Origin: Pseudomonadales bacterium | GTDB taxonomy: Bacteria > Pseudomonadota > Gammaproteobacteria > Pseudomonadales > Pseudohongiellaceae | NCBI GenBank assembly: GCA_024234395.1 | Contig: JACKOH010000001.1 | Location: forward strand, 1,321,001 to 1,385,000 | Direction of reading: 5' to 3' | DNA length: 64,000 nucleotides | Part shown: positions 53,491-62,873 of the stretch, piece by piece | How the letters are laid out: every line of letters begins with the position of its first letter | Numbering within the stretch: position 1 is the stretch's first letter | Made by a program: the position numbers and the translations under genes | The notes under the pieces: generated by a model | Databases searched by the model: none | Told to the model about the DNA's origin: nothing | The model's input: the letters and a program-made list of their open reading frames with translations, nothing else

Positions 53491-54003
53491 TCAGTCTCTT
53501 AACTCATTGATTTTGGCGGTCACTTTGGGGGTGATATCCAGCACTGGGTCTGCGTAGGCCACCCCACTGGCATTGAGGATCAGGTCGTAGCCACCGTCGG
53601 CGACAACTTCAGTGATGGCGTCGCTTAGAGTCTGGCGCATGCTTTCAACAAACTGCTGATTCTTCTGTTGAAGAGCCTGCTGCACACGTTCCGAAATCAG
53701 TTGTAACTGCAGTTGCTTTTCCTGGGCGTCAGCGTTCAGTTGACGCTTTTCAGACTCGCTCATGATCGCTTCATCCTGATTGAACTTCTGCTGCAATGCC
53801 ATGAGTTCCTGCTGCAGAGTCTGGGCGCGTTGCTCATCGCCGGAAAACTCACTGCGAATATCTTCCTGAACCACCCTTGCGGCTTCCGAATTGAACAGGG
53901 CCTGTTCCAGGTTAATGATGCCGATTTTGGTGTCCTGGGCCGCTACCAGACCAGGCAGCAGGGAAACACTCACCATCAGCATCAAGAATTTGATTCTATT
54001 CAC
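53491..54003 (-). CDS. skp: Periplasmic chaperone Skp/OmpH
   Basis: The 170-residue protein has a cleavable signal peptide (cut near V-A-A-Q at 20-23), then I-G-I-I-N-L-E-Q-A, a long charged coiled coil (about 45-125) and a C-terminal strand, the jellyfish-like Skp fold. It holds unfolded outer-membrane proteins for BamA, encoded just upstream. The ATG has a GGAG ribosome-binding site. The 421-base gap to bamA suggests its own promoter. Confidence 0.94.
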   Translation of the reverse strand: MNRIKFLMLMVSVSLLPGLVAAQDTKIGIINLEQALFNSEAARVVQEDIRSEFSGDEQRAQTLQQELMALQQKFNQDEAIMSESEKRQLNADAQEKQLQLQLISERVQQALQQKNQQFVESMRQTLSDAITEVVADGGYDLILNASGVAYADPVLDITPKVTAKINELRD

Positions 54004-54424
54004 TTTCCATCTCCAGGTTTAAAAAACCGCTCCCTGACGGGCCACGGACTTGTTATCTGTTCTGCAGCGCCTGGCGGAATCTACCGGGGTCAGCGCTACG
54101 ACTATTCAATTACCTTTTTCGGTACCTTTTTGGGTACTTTTTAGTATTTTTCCAGTACTTTTAAGTACTTATTTGGCTTTTTTTAGGTGCTTTTCAGGTT
54201 AGTATCCTGGCAACTTCCGCGCCACTTTCAGCGCTGCCTTTCCTGTCCTGTTTTCAGTCACTCGGCTACCTTTAAGAGCACCAACTTGCAACGGATCGGC
54301 TTTCAGCTCAACAGCCTGGCCCCATCAGTCGGTGCGACTATACAACTCTACTACCTACTCTGCTCCGGCAAATGAATCCTAAGCTACGCTGGCAATCGAT
54401 TTTCGCCAATTTTACGCTAACCTG
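54004..54424 (-). other. bamA-skp intergenic region
   Basis: The 421 bases before skp have no convincing gene. The part closest to skp (54115-54194) carries phased A-tracts (listed separately). The rest is of ordinary composition. This gap is much larger than the others in the surrounding operon, so a promoter for skp-lpxD-fabZ-lpxA-lpxB is likely here. I could not pick a single convincing -35/-10 pair. Confidence 0.55.
54115..54194. repeat. Eight helically phased A/T-tracts (probable bent DNA)
   Basis: Eight T-rich tracts on the plus strand (A-tracts in the direction of transcription) are centred near 54117, 54129, 54140, 54149, 54160, 54171, 54181 and 54192. The mean spacing is about 10.7 bases, one turn of the helix. 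Most are followed or preceded by GTAC, giving a degenerate tandem repeat of the type GTACTTTTT. Phased A-tracts curve DNA. Confidence 0.7.
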
Positions 54425-57091
54425 CTAGAAACCGGTACCGATCGTGAAGTCAAATGTCTTCGTGTCGTCGTTTTGACCTTCTTTGATGGGGGTCGCCAGG
54501 TAAAACGTCAGAGGTCCGAATGGCGACAGGTAGGTGATTCCGATGCCGGCGGCGAAGCGCAATTCGTTGACGTCAAAATCACTGCAGTTACGCAGGGCTT
54601 TCTGAGTCGCCGTGCAATTGGAGGAAAACACGTTGCCCCCATCAATGAAGAATGATGACCGGACCTGATTCCGGTTCGGTATAAAGGGTAACGGAAAAAT
54701 CAATTCCAGGCTGCCGGTGGTGAGGATATTGCCCCCGAAGCTGTCGTAGTCCCGATCCAGAAACTGCTGGGTAACGGCCAGCGCCACCTGCTCGTTACCC
54801 AACTCATCAATAAGCGTCGTTGTCTCCCACACAGGTTCATAACCTTCGGCGTTCGCTCTGCCTTCGTAGTCGGTGATTACATTGCCGTTCTCATCACGCT
54901 CCAACCTGGACAGGGCATTAACCAGATTATAATTACGTCCCGGGGTACTCTGCGGACCCAGACTGTTCTCGTCAAATCCCCTCACTACACCCTGAGCGGT
55001 AATCCCGCCAGCGAAATAGTGCTGGAAAAACGGCATCTCATTGGACTTCCCATAACCGAAACCGTAACCAAAGTTGTAGCGCAAGGCCACAACCCAGTTG
55101 CGATCATTGGTTACCGGCCAGTACATCTGTCCCTGATAATTAAGCGTGGCATATTCCAGGTCGCTGCCTGGCAGGCTGACTTCGACCCCCAGAGTGTGCA
55201 GCGAGCCGTCATTCGGTAACTGGCCACGGTTCAATGTGTTTCGAAACCAGGTGCCGGTGACCGTGAAATTGTCAAAGGTGTCGCCGTTGCGATCGATGAA
55301 ACCGGGATCCGGAAATTTGCGCAGCTGCTCATCCGTCAGATCACTGACATTACCAAGCACTGCCTCCTGCACGGGACCCAGCCACGGATTGGTGTTCCCG
55401 GGCGAGATCAGATACTTGGTGATTGAAGGGAACAGTTTGAAATTGGGGCTGGATTCAATTTCCTGCACCGATCCGTACCCTGAACTCAGCTCAGTGTGCG
55501 CATAACCAATGTCAAACCCCAGCGCTTCCACCTCGCTCATGGGGTAACTGAAGTTGAATCCGGCACCGTAGGAACTGGTATTGAAACTGGCGATATTGAA
55601 CGGCGAATCGATTTCCTGGGCAAATATATTGAAGCCCCGGCTCACGCCATCGGGAGTGAAATACGGGTCCAGATACTGGATATTCAGGCTCTTGCTGAAA
55701 CGGCTGCGGTTGATGCCGAAACCCACAGTTTTACCGGTGCCGAGAAAATTCTGCGCCTGTAGCGAGGTACTGACAAAGAAATTTCCACCACCACCGCCAA
55801 CTGAAAAGTTCACCGAACCAAAATTCTGTTCCACCACGTCGTAATTGACGTCGATCTGATCCTCTGTACCCGGGACCTCTACCGTTTCCACTTCCACGGT
55901 TTCGAAATAGCCAAGTCGTTCCAGTCGCACCTTCGACTGTTCGATTTGCTGGCTGGAGGCGGGCGCACTCTCCAATTGGCGCATTTCGCGGCGTAAAACT
56001 TCGTCAGCGGTGGACAGATTGCCACTGAAATTAATCCGGTTCACGTAAGTACGGTTGCCTGGATCAATAAAAAAGGTCACGTCGACGGTGTTCTCGCCTT
56101 CGTTGATTTCGGGGACTCCAGTGGCTTGGGCAAAGGCATAACCCAGATTGCCGAGGAACTGCACCATGATTTCTTCGGTGCCGGTTACCAATGCCTGGGA
56201 ATAGGTCTGACCGGGACGGACAAAGATAGCGGCGCGTAACAGAGCCTCCGCATCCACCAGGTCACCTGCCAGGTCCACCTCGTTGACAGTGAACTGGGGA
56301 CCCTCGGTGATATTGACTGTTATGTAGATTTCTTCCTTGTCCGGAGTAATGGAAATTGGCGTGGAATCAACATTGAACTCCACGTATCCGTTGTCCAGGT
56401 AGAACGACTCGAGGCGCTCCAGGTCTCCGGAGAACTGCTCCCGGGAGTAGCGATCCCTGCGGCTGAAAAACAGATACCAGGGTTTGGTACCCTGTTCAAA
56501 CAGGTCCAGCAGCTCATCGTCATCGAATGCATTGTTGCCGACGATATTGATGTGGCGAATACGGCTCTCCTCGCCTTCATTTATGTCAAGATTGATAGCT
56601 ACCCGGTTACGGGGAAGTTCTTCCACCTCGATATCCACCGTGGCGCCATAGCGACCGCGTGAGGAGTACACGTCCTGAATTCCCTGGCGGATTGCTTCCA
56701 GGGTTGAGCGGGTGAAAATCTGGCCTTCTGCAATTTCCGCCGATGCCATATTTTCAATGATCTGATCGGTCTCCAGTACACTGTTACCCTCGATATTGAT
56801 TTCGGCTACCGAGGGACGTTCCAGGATACTGATAACCAGCAGGTTGCCATCCCGCAGCACTTCGATATCCTCAAAGTAGCCGGAGTCAGACAGGGCGCGG
56901 ATAATATCCGCCGCCACATCAGGCGTCACCTCATCGCCAATCCCTACTGGCAGCAGGCCGTAAATTACGCCAGGAGAAACTCGCTGATAGCCATCAATGA
57001 TGATATCCGCGATGGTAAAACTCTGCCCGTAGGATGAATTGGCAAATCCGATAAATAATAGGATACCAAGACAAAATCTTTTCATTATCAA
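54425..57091 (-). CDS. bamA: Outer membrane protein assembly factor BamA
   Basis: This 888-residue Omp85-family protein has a signal peptide (1 to about 22), five POTRA domains (about 23-420) and a C-terminal 16-strand barrel with the V-R-G-F motif in loop 6. It ends in an aromatic residue (G-T-G-F), the usual outer-membrane signal. It inserts barrel proteins into the outer membrane. It is about 80 residues longer than E. coli BamA; the extra length lies in surface loops of the barrel, mainly around 565-620 and 710-780. The position between rseP and skp is conserved. Confidence 0.97.
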   Translation of the reverse strand: MIMKRFCLGILLFIGFANSSYGQSFTIADIIIDGYQRVSPGVIYGLLPVGIGDEVTPDVAADIIRALSDSGYFEDIEVLRDGNLLVISILERPSVAEINIEGNSVLETDQIIENMASAEIAEGQIFTRSTLEAIRQGIQDVYSSRGRYGATVDIEVEELPRNRVAINLDINEGEESRIRHINIVGNNAFDDDELLDLFEQGTKPWYLFFSRRDRYSREQFSGDLERLESFYLDNGYVEFNVDSTPISITPDKEEIYITVNITEGPQFTVNEVDLAGDLVDAEALLRAAIFVRPGQTYSQALVTGTEEIMVQFLGNLGYAFAQATGVPEINEGENTVDVTFFIDPGNRTYVNRINFSGNLSTADEVLRREMRQLESAPASSQQIEQSKVRLERLGYFETVEVETVEVPGTEDQIDVNYDVVEQNFGSVNFSVGGGGGNFFVSTSLQAQNFLGTGKTVGFGINRSRFSKSLNIQYLDPYFTPDGVSRGFNIFAQEIDSPFNIASFNTSSYGAGFNFSYPMSEVEALGFDIGYAHTELSSGYGSVQEIESSPNFKLFPSITKYLISPGNTNPWLGPVQEAVLGNVSDLTDEQLRKFPDPGFIDRNGDTFDNFTVTGTWFRNTLNRGQLPNDGSLHTLGVEVSLPGSDLEYATLNYQGQMYWPVTNDRNWVVALRYNFGYGFGYGKSNEMPFFQHYFAGGITAQGVVRGFDENSLGPQSTPGRNYNLVNALSRLERDENGNVITDYEGRANAEGYEPVWETTTLIDELGNEQVALAVTQQFLDRDYDSFGGNILTTGSLELIFPLPFIPNRNQVRSSFFIDGGNVFSSNCTATQKALRNCSDFDVNELRFAAGIGITYLSPFGPLTFYLATPIKEGQNDDTKTFDFTIGTGF

Positions 57092-57164
57092 TTCGTACTC
57101 AAATTCAAGCTTGACAAACTACTACGGCGGGTAGGTTAATCACTTCAACTGCTGGTTTGATTTT

Positions 57165-58556
57165 TTAAAGCAGTCGACTAACGTCATTATAAACTGCCAG
57201 AATCATTATTCCGGATATCAATAACAGGCCCAACTGCAGTCCCAGTTCCTGTATCCGCTCCGGAACCGGCCGTCGTATTACCCCTTCAATCACGTAATAC
57301 AACAGATGGCCGCCATCGAGAACTGGTATCGGCAATAGGTTCAATACCCCAAGCGAGATACTGAGAATAGCCAGGAAGCCCAGGTAAACATCCAGACCGT
57401 AGGATGCAGTCTCCCCGGCTACCTGGGCAATGGTGATGGGGCCATTAATATTTTTTACCGAAATCAGGCCCACCACCATCTTCTTCACTGAATCCAGGAC
57501 GAACACCGATTTGTCCCAGGTTTCCTGCAATGCCGGTATTACCGCTGACACTGCATTGTATTCCATGCTGCGCTGCCGTTCCGGCGGTAACAGATCGGCA
57601 ATGGATCGTTCCTCGACAGCGGCACCGATAGTGCCGATGACACGATTATTTTCGAGCAGCGTCCGTTCCGGTATCAGGTGTAACTCGATAGTCTCGCTTC
57701 CCCGTTGGACAACAACATCCAGATCGAGTTCCGGGCTGGCCCGAACGATCTCAACCCAGTGCCCCCAGCCCCTGACCGCCTGGCCATTGGCAGTGAGGAC
57801 CTCGTCTCCCGGCAGCAATCCCCCGGCTTCGGCCCGCCCGCCGGGGACTACCGATGCGATCACCGGTGGCAGATCGAACTGTATCATCCCCAGCGATGTC
57901 AAAGGATCGGGAGAAGTGGAATCCGCCAGCCAATTGATAATTGGAATCACGTGGGATTGCGGCGCTGTTGAACCGTGCGGAGTAACGGTCAGCTGAATCT
58001 CACCGGTCTCTCCAAGACGTTCAAGAAGTTTCATGCTGACCTGTTGCCACATCCGGGTCTCGGATCCATCGACCGCTACAATCTCATCACCTGCCCGCAA
58101 ACCGGCCCGATCTGCGGGACTGCCATCAACCACACTGTGCAGAACTGGCGCCAGTCCGGTTACCCCGTAACTCAGGTTAATAACCCAGAAAACGGCTGCG
58201 GCCAGAATAAAGTTGGCAATGGGTCCGGCAGCGACGATCGCCATTCTCTGCCACAGCGGCTTGAAGGCAAATGATTCGTGTCGTTGCTCTAGGGGAACCT
58301 CGCTGGCATCCGTTACCGAGGTATCCTCCTGCCCCAGCATTTTGACGTAACCGCCGAGGGGTATTGGCGCAATGGCGTATTCCACGCCGTCCTTGCCGTA
58401 CCAGGACTTGAATGGCTTGCCGAATCCGATCGAGAAACGCAGGACCCGGACTCCGCAACGGCGGGCCACCCAGAAGTGACCGTACTCATGGAACGTCACC
58501 AGGATGCCCAGCGTTACCACCAGGGCGAGGACATTGAAGATCAGCGTTGCTAACAT
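57165..58556 (-). CDS. rseP: Site-2 protease RseP
   Basis: The 463-residue membrane metalloprotease has the zinc motif H23-E-Y-G-H27 in the first membrane segment, two periplasmic PDZ domains (about 115-290), and the third ligand Asp414 in the L-D-G-G-H motif near the C-terminus. It cleaves the anti-sigma factor RseA after DegS and so releases sigma-E. This is relevant to the sigma-E-type promoter at 5454. It also clears signal peptides from the membrane. Confidence 0.97.
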   Translation of the reverse strand: MLATLIFNVLALVVTLGILVTFHEYGHFWVARRCGVRVLRFSIGFGKPFKSWYGKDGVEYAIAPIPLGGYVKMLGQEDTSVTDASEVPLEQRHESFAFKPLWQRMAIVAAGPIANFILAAAVFWVINLSYGVTGLAPVLHSVVDGSPADRAGLRAGDEIVAVDGSETRMWQQVSMKLLERLGETGEIQLTVTPHGSTAPQSHVIPIINWLADSTSPDPLTSLGMIQFDLPPVIASVVPGGRAEAGGLLPGDEVLTANGQAVRGWGHWVEIVRASPELDLDVVVQRGSETIELHLIPERTLLENNRVIGTIGAAVEERSIADLLPPERQRSMEYNAVSAVIPALQETWDKSVFVLDSVKKMVVGLISVKNINGPITIAQVAGETASYGLDVYLGFLAILSISLGVLNLLPIPVLDGGHLLYYVIEGVIRRPVPERIQELGLQLGLLLISGIMILAVYNDVSRLL

Positions 58557-58586
58557 AAAGTAACCTTAATGCCTGACCCAAAGGAA

Positions 58587-59774
58587 TCAAACATTTTCTT
58601 TAACAATCAATTCATTAGCCAGAATACGGGCTTGCGAATCGGCTGTCTGAATAATATCGAGACTTGCCGCGACTTCACAAGGCATTTTCGACATAACTTC
58701 CGCGATGACACGATGAATCCGGTCAAATTGCAGACGTCCTGCCAGGAAACCCGCCACCGCCACCTCATTGGCAGCATTGAGTATTGCCGGAGCGGTGCCG
58801 GCCGCCCTCGCAGCATCCATTCCCAGCCGCAGACAGGGAAAGCGCTCCAGGTCCGGTGACCTGAATTCCAGCGGCTGCAGGCCGGTGAGATCCAGGCCGA
58901 CAGCTCCGGAATCGATCCGCTCCGGCCAGGCCAGCCCATAGGCGATGGGAATCCGCATGTCGGGATTCGCAAGCTGGGCGATTACGGAGCCATCCTGGTA
59001 TTCGACCATCGAGTGGACGATGCTCTGGGGATGGATCACCACCTCCAGTTGCTCACAGGGCAGATCAAACAGGAAGCAGGCTTCGATAAACTCCAGCCCC
59101 TTGTTCATCAAGGTTGCCGAATCCACCGATATTTTCCTTCCCATCTCCCAGCGCGGATGCCGGCAGGCCTGCTCCGGTGTCACGTCGCCAAGGCGATCAG
59201 CCGGCAGATCGAGAAAGGGGCCTCCCGATGCGGTAAGAATGACCTTGCGTACGCCCTGTTTCCCGCTGATCACGTCGCCAATGAGCGGCACCGGCAGGCA
59301 TTGATAAATGGCATTGTGTTCACTGTCGATAGGCAGCAACTGCCCACCACCGCGCCTGACGCTGTCCATGAACAGTTCGCCGGCCATAACCAGCGATTCC
59401 TTGTTGGCCAGCAGCACTTTCTTGCCCGCTGCCACCGCGGCCAGAGTTGCTCTGAGTCCGGCCGCCCCGACAATAGCCGCCATAACTGTGTCGGTGTCCG
59501 GATGCGCCGCCACGGTTTCGAGTTGATCGGCCCCGGACAGGACTTCTGTCGGGCAATCGGCCAGCATCTGCTCCAGTTCGGCGGCCCGGCTGGAATCCGC
59601 CAGCACCGCAAAACGGGGCGTAAAGCGACGACACTGCCCGGCCAGGGTCTCAACACTGTGACAGGCAGTCAGCGCAAATACTTCATATTTCGCGTGCCTG
59701 GCTATGACATCCAGGGTGTTTTCACCTATTGAACCGGTGGAGCCCAGCACCGTCACTTTGATGGTTTCAGTCAC
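58587..59774 (-). CDS. dxr: 1-deoxy-D-xylulose 5-phosphate reductoisomerase
   Basis: The 395-residue enzyme from a GTG at 59774 has the NADPH motif G-S-T-G-S-I-G, the S-E-H-N-A-I-Y metal and substrate block, and G-R-K-I-S-V-D-S-A-T-L-M-N-K. It makes methylerythritol phosphate, the first committed step of the MEP pathway. The GTG overlaps the cdsA TGA (GTGA) and has a GGAG site, which argues against the longer TTG start at 59813. Confidence 0.97.
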   Translation of the reverse strand: MTETIKVTVLGSTGSIGENTLDVIARHAKYEVFALTACHSVETLAGQCRRFTPRFAVLADSSRAAELEQMLADCPTEVLSGADQLETVAAHPDTDTVMAAIVGAAGLRATLAAVAAGKKVLLANKESLVMAGELFMDSVRRGGGQLLPIDSEHNAIYQCLPVPLIGDVISGKQGVRKVILTASGGPFLDLPADRLGDVTPEQACRHPRWEMGRKISVDSATLMNKGLEFIEACFLFDLPCEQLEVVIHPQSIVHSMVEYQDGSVIAQLANPDMRIPIAYGLAWPERIDSGAVGLDLTGLQPLEFRSPDLERFPCLRLGMDAARAAGTAPAILNAANEVAVAGFLAGRLQFDRIHRVIAEVMSKMPCEVAASLDIIQTADSQARILANELIVKENV

Positions 59775-60643
59775 AACGGGCCACTCCCCAACCCCAGTAC
59801 CAGGAACAGCCAAAGAACAGCGAACGGCGTCGCCGCCGTGAGACTGTCGATGCGATCGAGGATGCCGCCGTGTCCTGGCAGAGTCGCGCCACTGTCCTTC
59901 AGATTTCGATTTCTCTTCAGCATGCTTTCAAACAGATCCCCGACTACACTGCTTACGGCTACCAACAGTGTTCCGATCACTCCCAGGGTTCCCTGGGTCA
60001 GAGTCAGGGGCGCTCCTCTGACGGAAGTGATACCCATGAAAATGCTGGCCAGGATCACGCTGCTGGCCATCCCCCCCCAGAAACCGGCCCATGATTTACC
60101 CGGACTGAGTGACGGTGCCAGTTTCCGCCGGCCCCATGCCCGACCGCTGAAATAAGCGCCGATATCCGCAACGCTGACCAGAGCAATCAGCCCCAGCACC
60201 AGAAATCCGGACTCATCAATGTATTTCAGCTGAGTGATACCACACCAGGTCGGTAGCAGCACGAACACGCCCATAAGCGCGATATGAGACTGGTCGTTCC
60301 AGGAGTCCGTATTTTCAGGGTAGCCGGTCAGCAACCAGGTGGCCAGCAGCCAGAACACCACGCCGAAAGCCAGCAGACTGACGACGCGCGGGAAATCGAG
60401 TACTCGTGTTTCGGGGCTGGCACCAACGAGAAAGAATGCCCCGACCAGCAGCAAGCTCAGGCTGAGCAGGTAACCAACTTTCGCCGGCACCGAATCCAGG
60501 CCGATAAACCGGGTCCATTCCATTGCAGCCAGCAGGGTAACCACTGCAACGACCACCGCAAACCAGAACGGAGACGAGAATACCGACAGCAGCACCAGTC
60601 CCGCTATCAGGACAATTGCAGTCAATACTCTCTGCAGCAGCAC
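59771..60643 (-). CDS. cdsA: Phosphatidate cytidylyltransferase CdsA
   Basis: The 290-residue, multi-spanning membrane enzyme has the CDP-DAG synthase signature near the C-terminus (S-x-x-G-D-L-x-E-S-x-x-K-R, then K-D-S-G, then G-H-G-G-x-L-D-R-x-D-S). It makes CDP-diacylglycerol for all phospholipids, using CTP. The start is a GTG with a GAGGAGG ribosome-binding site. It is coupled to dxr by a 4-base overlap and follows uppS after 18 bases. Confidence 0.96.
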   Translation of the reverse strand: MLLQRVLTAIVLIAGLVLLSVFSSPFWFAVVVAVVTLLAAMEWTRFIGLDSVPAKVGYLLSLSLLLVGAFFLVGASPETRVLDFPRVVSLLAFGVVFWLLATWLLTGYPENTDSWNDQSHIALMGVFVLLPTWCGITQLKYIDESGFLVLGLIALVSVADIGAYFSGRAWGRRKLAPSLSPGKSWAGFWGGMASSVILASIFMGITSVRGAPLTLTQGTLGVIGTLLVAVSSVVGDLFESMLKRNRNLKDSGATLPGHGGILDRIDSLTAATPFAVLWLFLVLGLGSGPL

Positions 60644-60661
60644 TCCGGAACCTCCTCTAGG

Positions 60662-61441
60662 TTACGCTGAATCGGGATGGGAACCGAAGCGGCGCTGACG
60701 GCTGGCGTAATCATCCAGCGCCAGCTGCAACTGGGTATCGTCGAAATCAGGCCAGTAACAATCGGTAAAGTACAGTTCCGTATAAGCAAACTGCCAGAGC
60801 AGAAAGTTACTTATCCGTCGTTCGCCTCCGGTACGTATGCAGAGATCCGGTGCCGGTGCGTCGGTCAGGCAGATAACACGCTCCACCGCCTGCTCATCGA
60901 TCTGTGCAGAGGTCATTCTGCCCGTCTCCACTTCTGCAGCCAACCGGTTAGCGGCCTGGACGATATCCCAGCGACCGCCGTAATCTGCAGCCACGGTGAC
61001 CGTCAATCCGGTATTCTCTGCAGTCAGCTGCTCCACCTGGTGCATGTGAACGGCCAGCTTTTTCGAAAAGCCGTCGCGCCTGCCGATAAAACGGACTCGC
61101 ACGTTCTTGGCGTGAAACTGATCAATCTCCTTGCGCTTGAGGACCGCCAGGAACAGTGCCATCAGCCCCTGTACCTCTTTCTTGGGGCGCAGCCAGTTCT
61201 CGCTGCTGAATGCAAACAGAGTGAGATAATCAATGTTTCTGGCGATACAACCGTCGACCAGGTCGCGTGCCGACTCGGCTCCGGCCCGATGGCCGGCGGT
61301 GCCGGTCATTCCCCTGGCTCTGGCCCAGCGATTGTTGCCATCCATGATGACCGCGATATGTGCAGGGAGGCTGTTCTTATGGTCAGGAATCATACTGGCG
61401 TAATCCGTTCTTTTCCCGGTTACATCCCGGCGAAGGACCAT
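60662..61441 (-). CDS. uppS: Undecaprenyl diphosphate synthase UppS
   Basis: The 259-residue cis-prenyltransferase has catalytic Asp34 in the I-M-D-G-N-N-R-W-A motif and the C-terminal R-T-G-G-E-R-R-I-S-N-F-L-L-W-Q block. It makes the C55 lipid carrier precursor for peptidoglycan and O-antigen. ATG 61441 has a GAGGA ribosome-binding site with good spacing; a second ATG at 61393 would remove 16 poorly conserved residues. The DUF368 protein of the same gene run would recycle its product after dephosphorylation. Confidence 0.96.
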   Translation of the reverse strand: MVLRRDVTGKRTDYASMIPDHKNSLPAHIAVIMDGNNRWARARGMTGTAGHRAGAESARDLVDGCIARNIDYLTLFAFSSENWLRPKKEVQGLMALFLAVLKRKEIDQFHAKNVRVRFIGRRDGFSKKLAVHMHQVEQLTAENTGLTVTVAADYGGRWDIVQAANRLAAEVETGRMTSAQIDEQAVERVICLTDAPAPDLCIRTGGERRISNFLLWQFAYTELYFTDCYWPDFDDTQLQLALDDYASRQRRFGSHPDSA

Positions 61442-61478
61442 TCAGGATCCTCTTCACCGTGGGCATAGAAGCGGATTA

Positions 61479-62036
61479 TCAGACGGAAAGAAGATCCTCT
61501 TCCTTCACTGCGAGACTCTTCTCGATGGCGTCCACGTACTTATCGGTAAGTTTCTGTATCTGATCCTCGCCCCGTCGCTGTTCGTCTTCGCTGATTTCCT
61601 TTTCCTTCTCCAGATCCTTCAAATGGGAATTGGCATCGCGGCGGATGTTGCGAACTGCGACACGGGCGTTTTCCGCTTCATGTCTGGCCTGCTTGGTGAA
61701 TTCCCGGCGGGTCTCTTCGGTAAGAGGTGGCATCGGAACCCGAATTGATTCGCCGTTATTGGAAGGATTGAGACCCAGATCGGAGCGCATAATGGCTTTT
61801 TCAATTTCCCCGATCATCGATTTTTCCCAGGGGTTGACCACCAGTGAGCGCCCTTCCTCAACGGTCACATTGGCCATTTGATTGAGTGGCGTGTCAGCCC
61901 CGTAATAGGAAACCATGATGTCGTCAAGAAGACTGGGATGCGCTCTGCCGGTTCGAATCCTGTTGAATGCCGATTCCAGAGCCGCTACGCTTTTCTGCAT
62001 GCGATCTTCCGCATCCTGTATTATCTCTTTTATCAT
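61479..62036 (-). CDS. frr: Ribosome recycling factor
   Basis: The 185-residue protein has the Frr layout: long helical bundle with R-T-G-R-A-H-P-S-L-L-D near residue 30 and a hinge to a small beta domain (A-N-V-T-V-E-E-G-R-S). With EF-G it splits post-termination ribosomes. It follows pyrH after 57 bases. Confidence 0.98.
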   Translation of the reverse strand: MIKEIIQDAEDRMQKSVAALESAFNRIRTGRAHPSLLDDIMVSYYGADTPLNQMANVTVEEGRSLVVNPWEKSMIGEIEKAIMRSDLGLNPSNNGESIRVPMPPLTEETRREFTKQARHEAENARVAVRNIRRDANSHLKDLEKEKEISEDEQRRGEDQIQKLTDKYVDAIEKSLAVKEEDLLSV

Positions 62037-62093
62037 CTACTGGTTCTCCCGGTCAGAATTGTTGCTGGGGTCCCGTAAGGGGAAGCTCCCGAT

Positions 62094-62813
62094 TTAGCCG
62101 ATCGTGGTTCCCTCTCCTCCGCCCATTACATTGTTGAGCAGAGCACCGGCCTTGGTCATGTTAAACACGCGAATAGGGATGGCGTTGTCACGACTCAGGC
62201 AGATAGCCGTGAGATCCATCACTCCCAGCTTCTTCTCGATAACCTCATCATAACTCAGGGTGTCGAACTTGATGGCAGCGGAATCCTTATTGGGATCTGC
62301 CGAATAGACACCGTCCACTTTGGTGGCTTTCAATATCAATTCCGCGCCGATTTCGATGCCCCGCAAACAGGCGGCCGTATCGGTGGTAAAAAAAGGATTG
62401 CCGGTGCCGGCCGAAAAAATAACTACGTCGCCGGAGCGCAGATGCCGAATCGCGGTACGGCGGTCATAATGCTCCACCATGCCGCTCATTTGCACTGCCG
62501 ACATGACCCGGGTTGCGATTCCGGCTCGTTCCAGAGCATCGCGCATGGCCAGGGCATTCATCACCGTGGCCAGCATGCCCATATGATCGCCAGTCACCCG
62601 TTCCATGCCGGCGGCGTGCAGGGCGGCACCCCGGAACAGGTTGCCGCCACCGATGACCATTCCCACCTCGATGCCGAAGCCTACCAACTGCCCGACTTCC
62701 ACAGCAATACGATCCAGCACCTTGGGATCGATACCGAAATCGACCTCACCCATCAATGCTTCGCCACTCAGTTTGAGCAGTATTCGCTTGTATTTCTTGT
62801 CAGCCCCGGGCAT
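62094..62813 (-). CDS. pyrH: UMP kinase
   Basis: The 239-residue amino acid kinase-fold protein has the N-terminal L-K-L-S-G-E-A-L motif, G-G-G-N-L-F-R-G and the T-G-N-P-F-F-T-T-D block. It phosphorylates UMP to UDP. It is encoded between tsf and frr as in most gammaproteobacteria. Confidence 0.98.
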   Translation of the reverse strand: MPGADKKYKRILLKLSGEALMGEVDFGIDPKVLDRIAVEVGQLVGFGIEVGMVIGGGNLFRGAALHAAGMERVTGDHMGMLATVMNALAMRDALERAGIATRVMSAVQMSGMVEHYDRRTAIRHLRSGDVVIFSAGTGNPFFTTDTAACLRGIEIGAELILKATKVDGVYSADPNKDSAAIKFDTLSYDEVIEKKLGVMDLTAICLSRDNAIPIRVFNMTKAGALLNNVMGGGEGTTIG

Positions 62814-62873
62814 CTCTGATCCTTTCGGTCATTTGCGAAAACGAGCGGTAACGCGGCTGCCGCTTCGAGCGGG

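Noticed and set aside
61945..61965. GGTTCGAATCC, which resembles a tRNA T-arm
   Set aside because: It lies inside frr and has no acceptor or anticodon stem around it.
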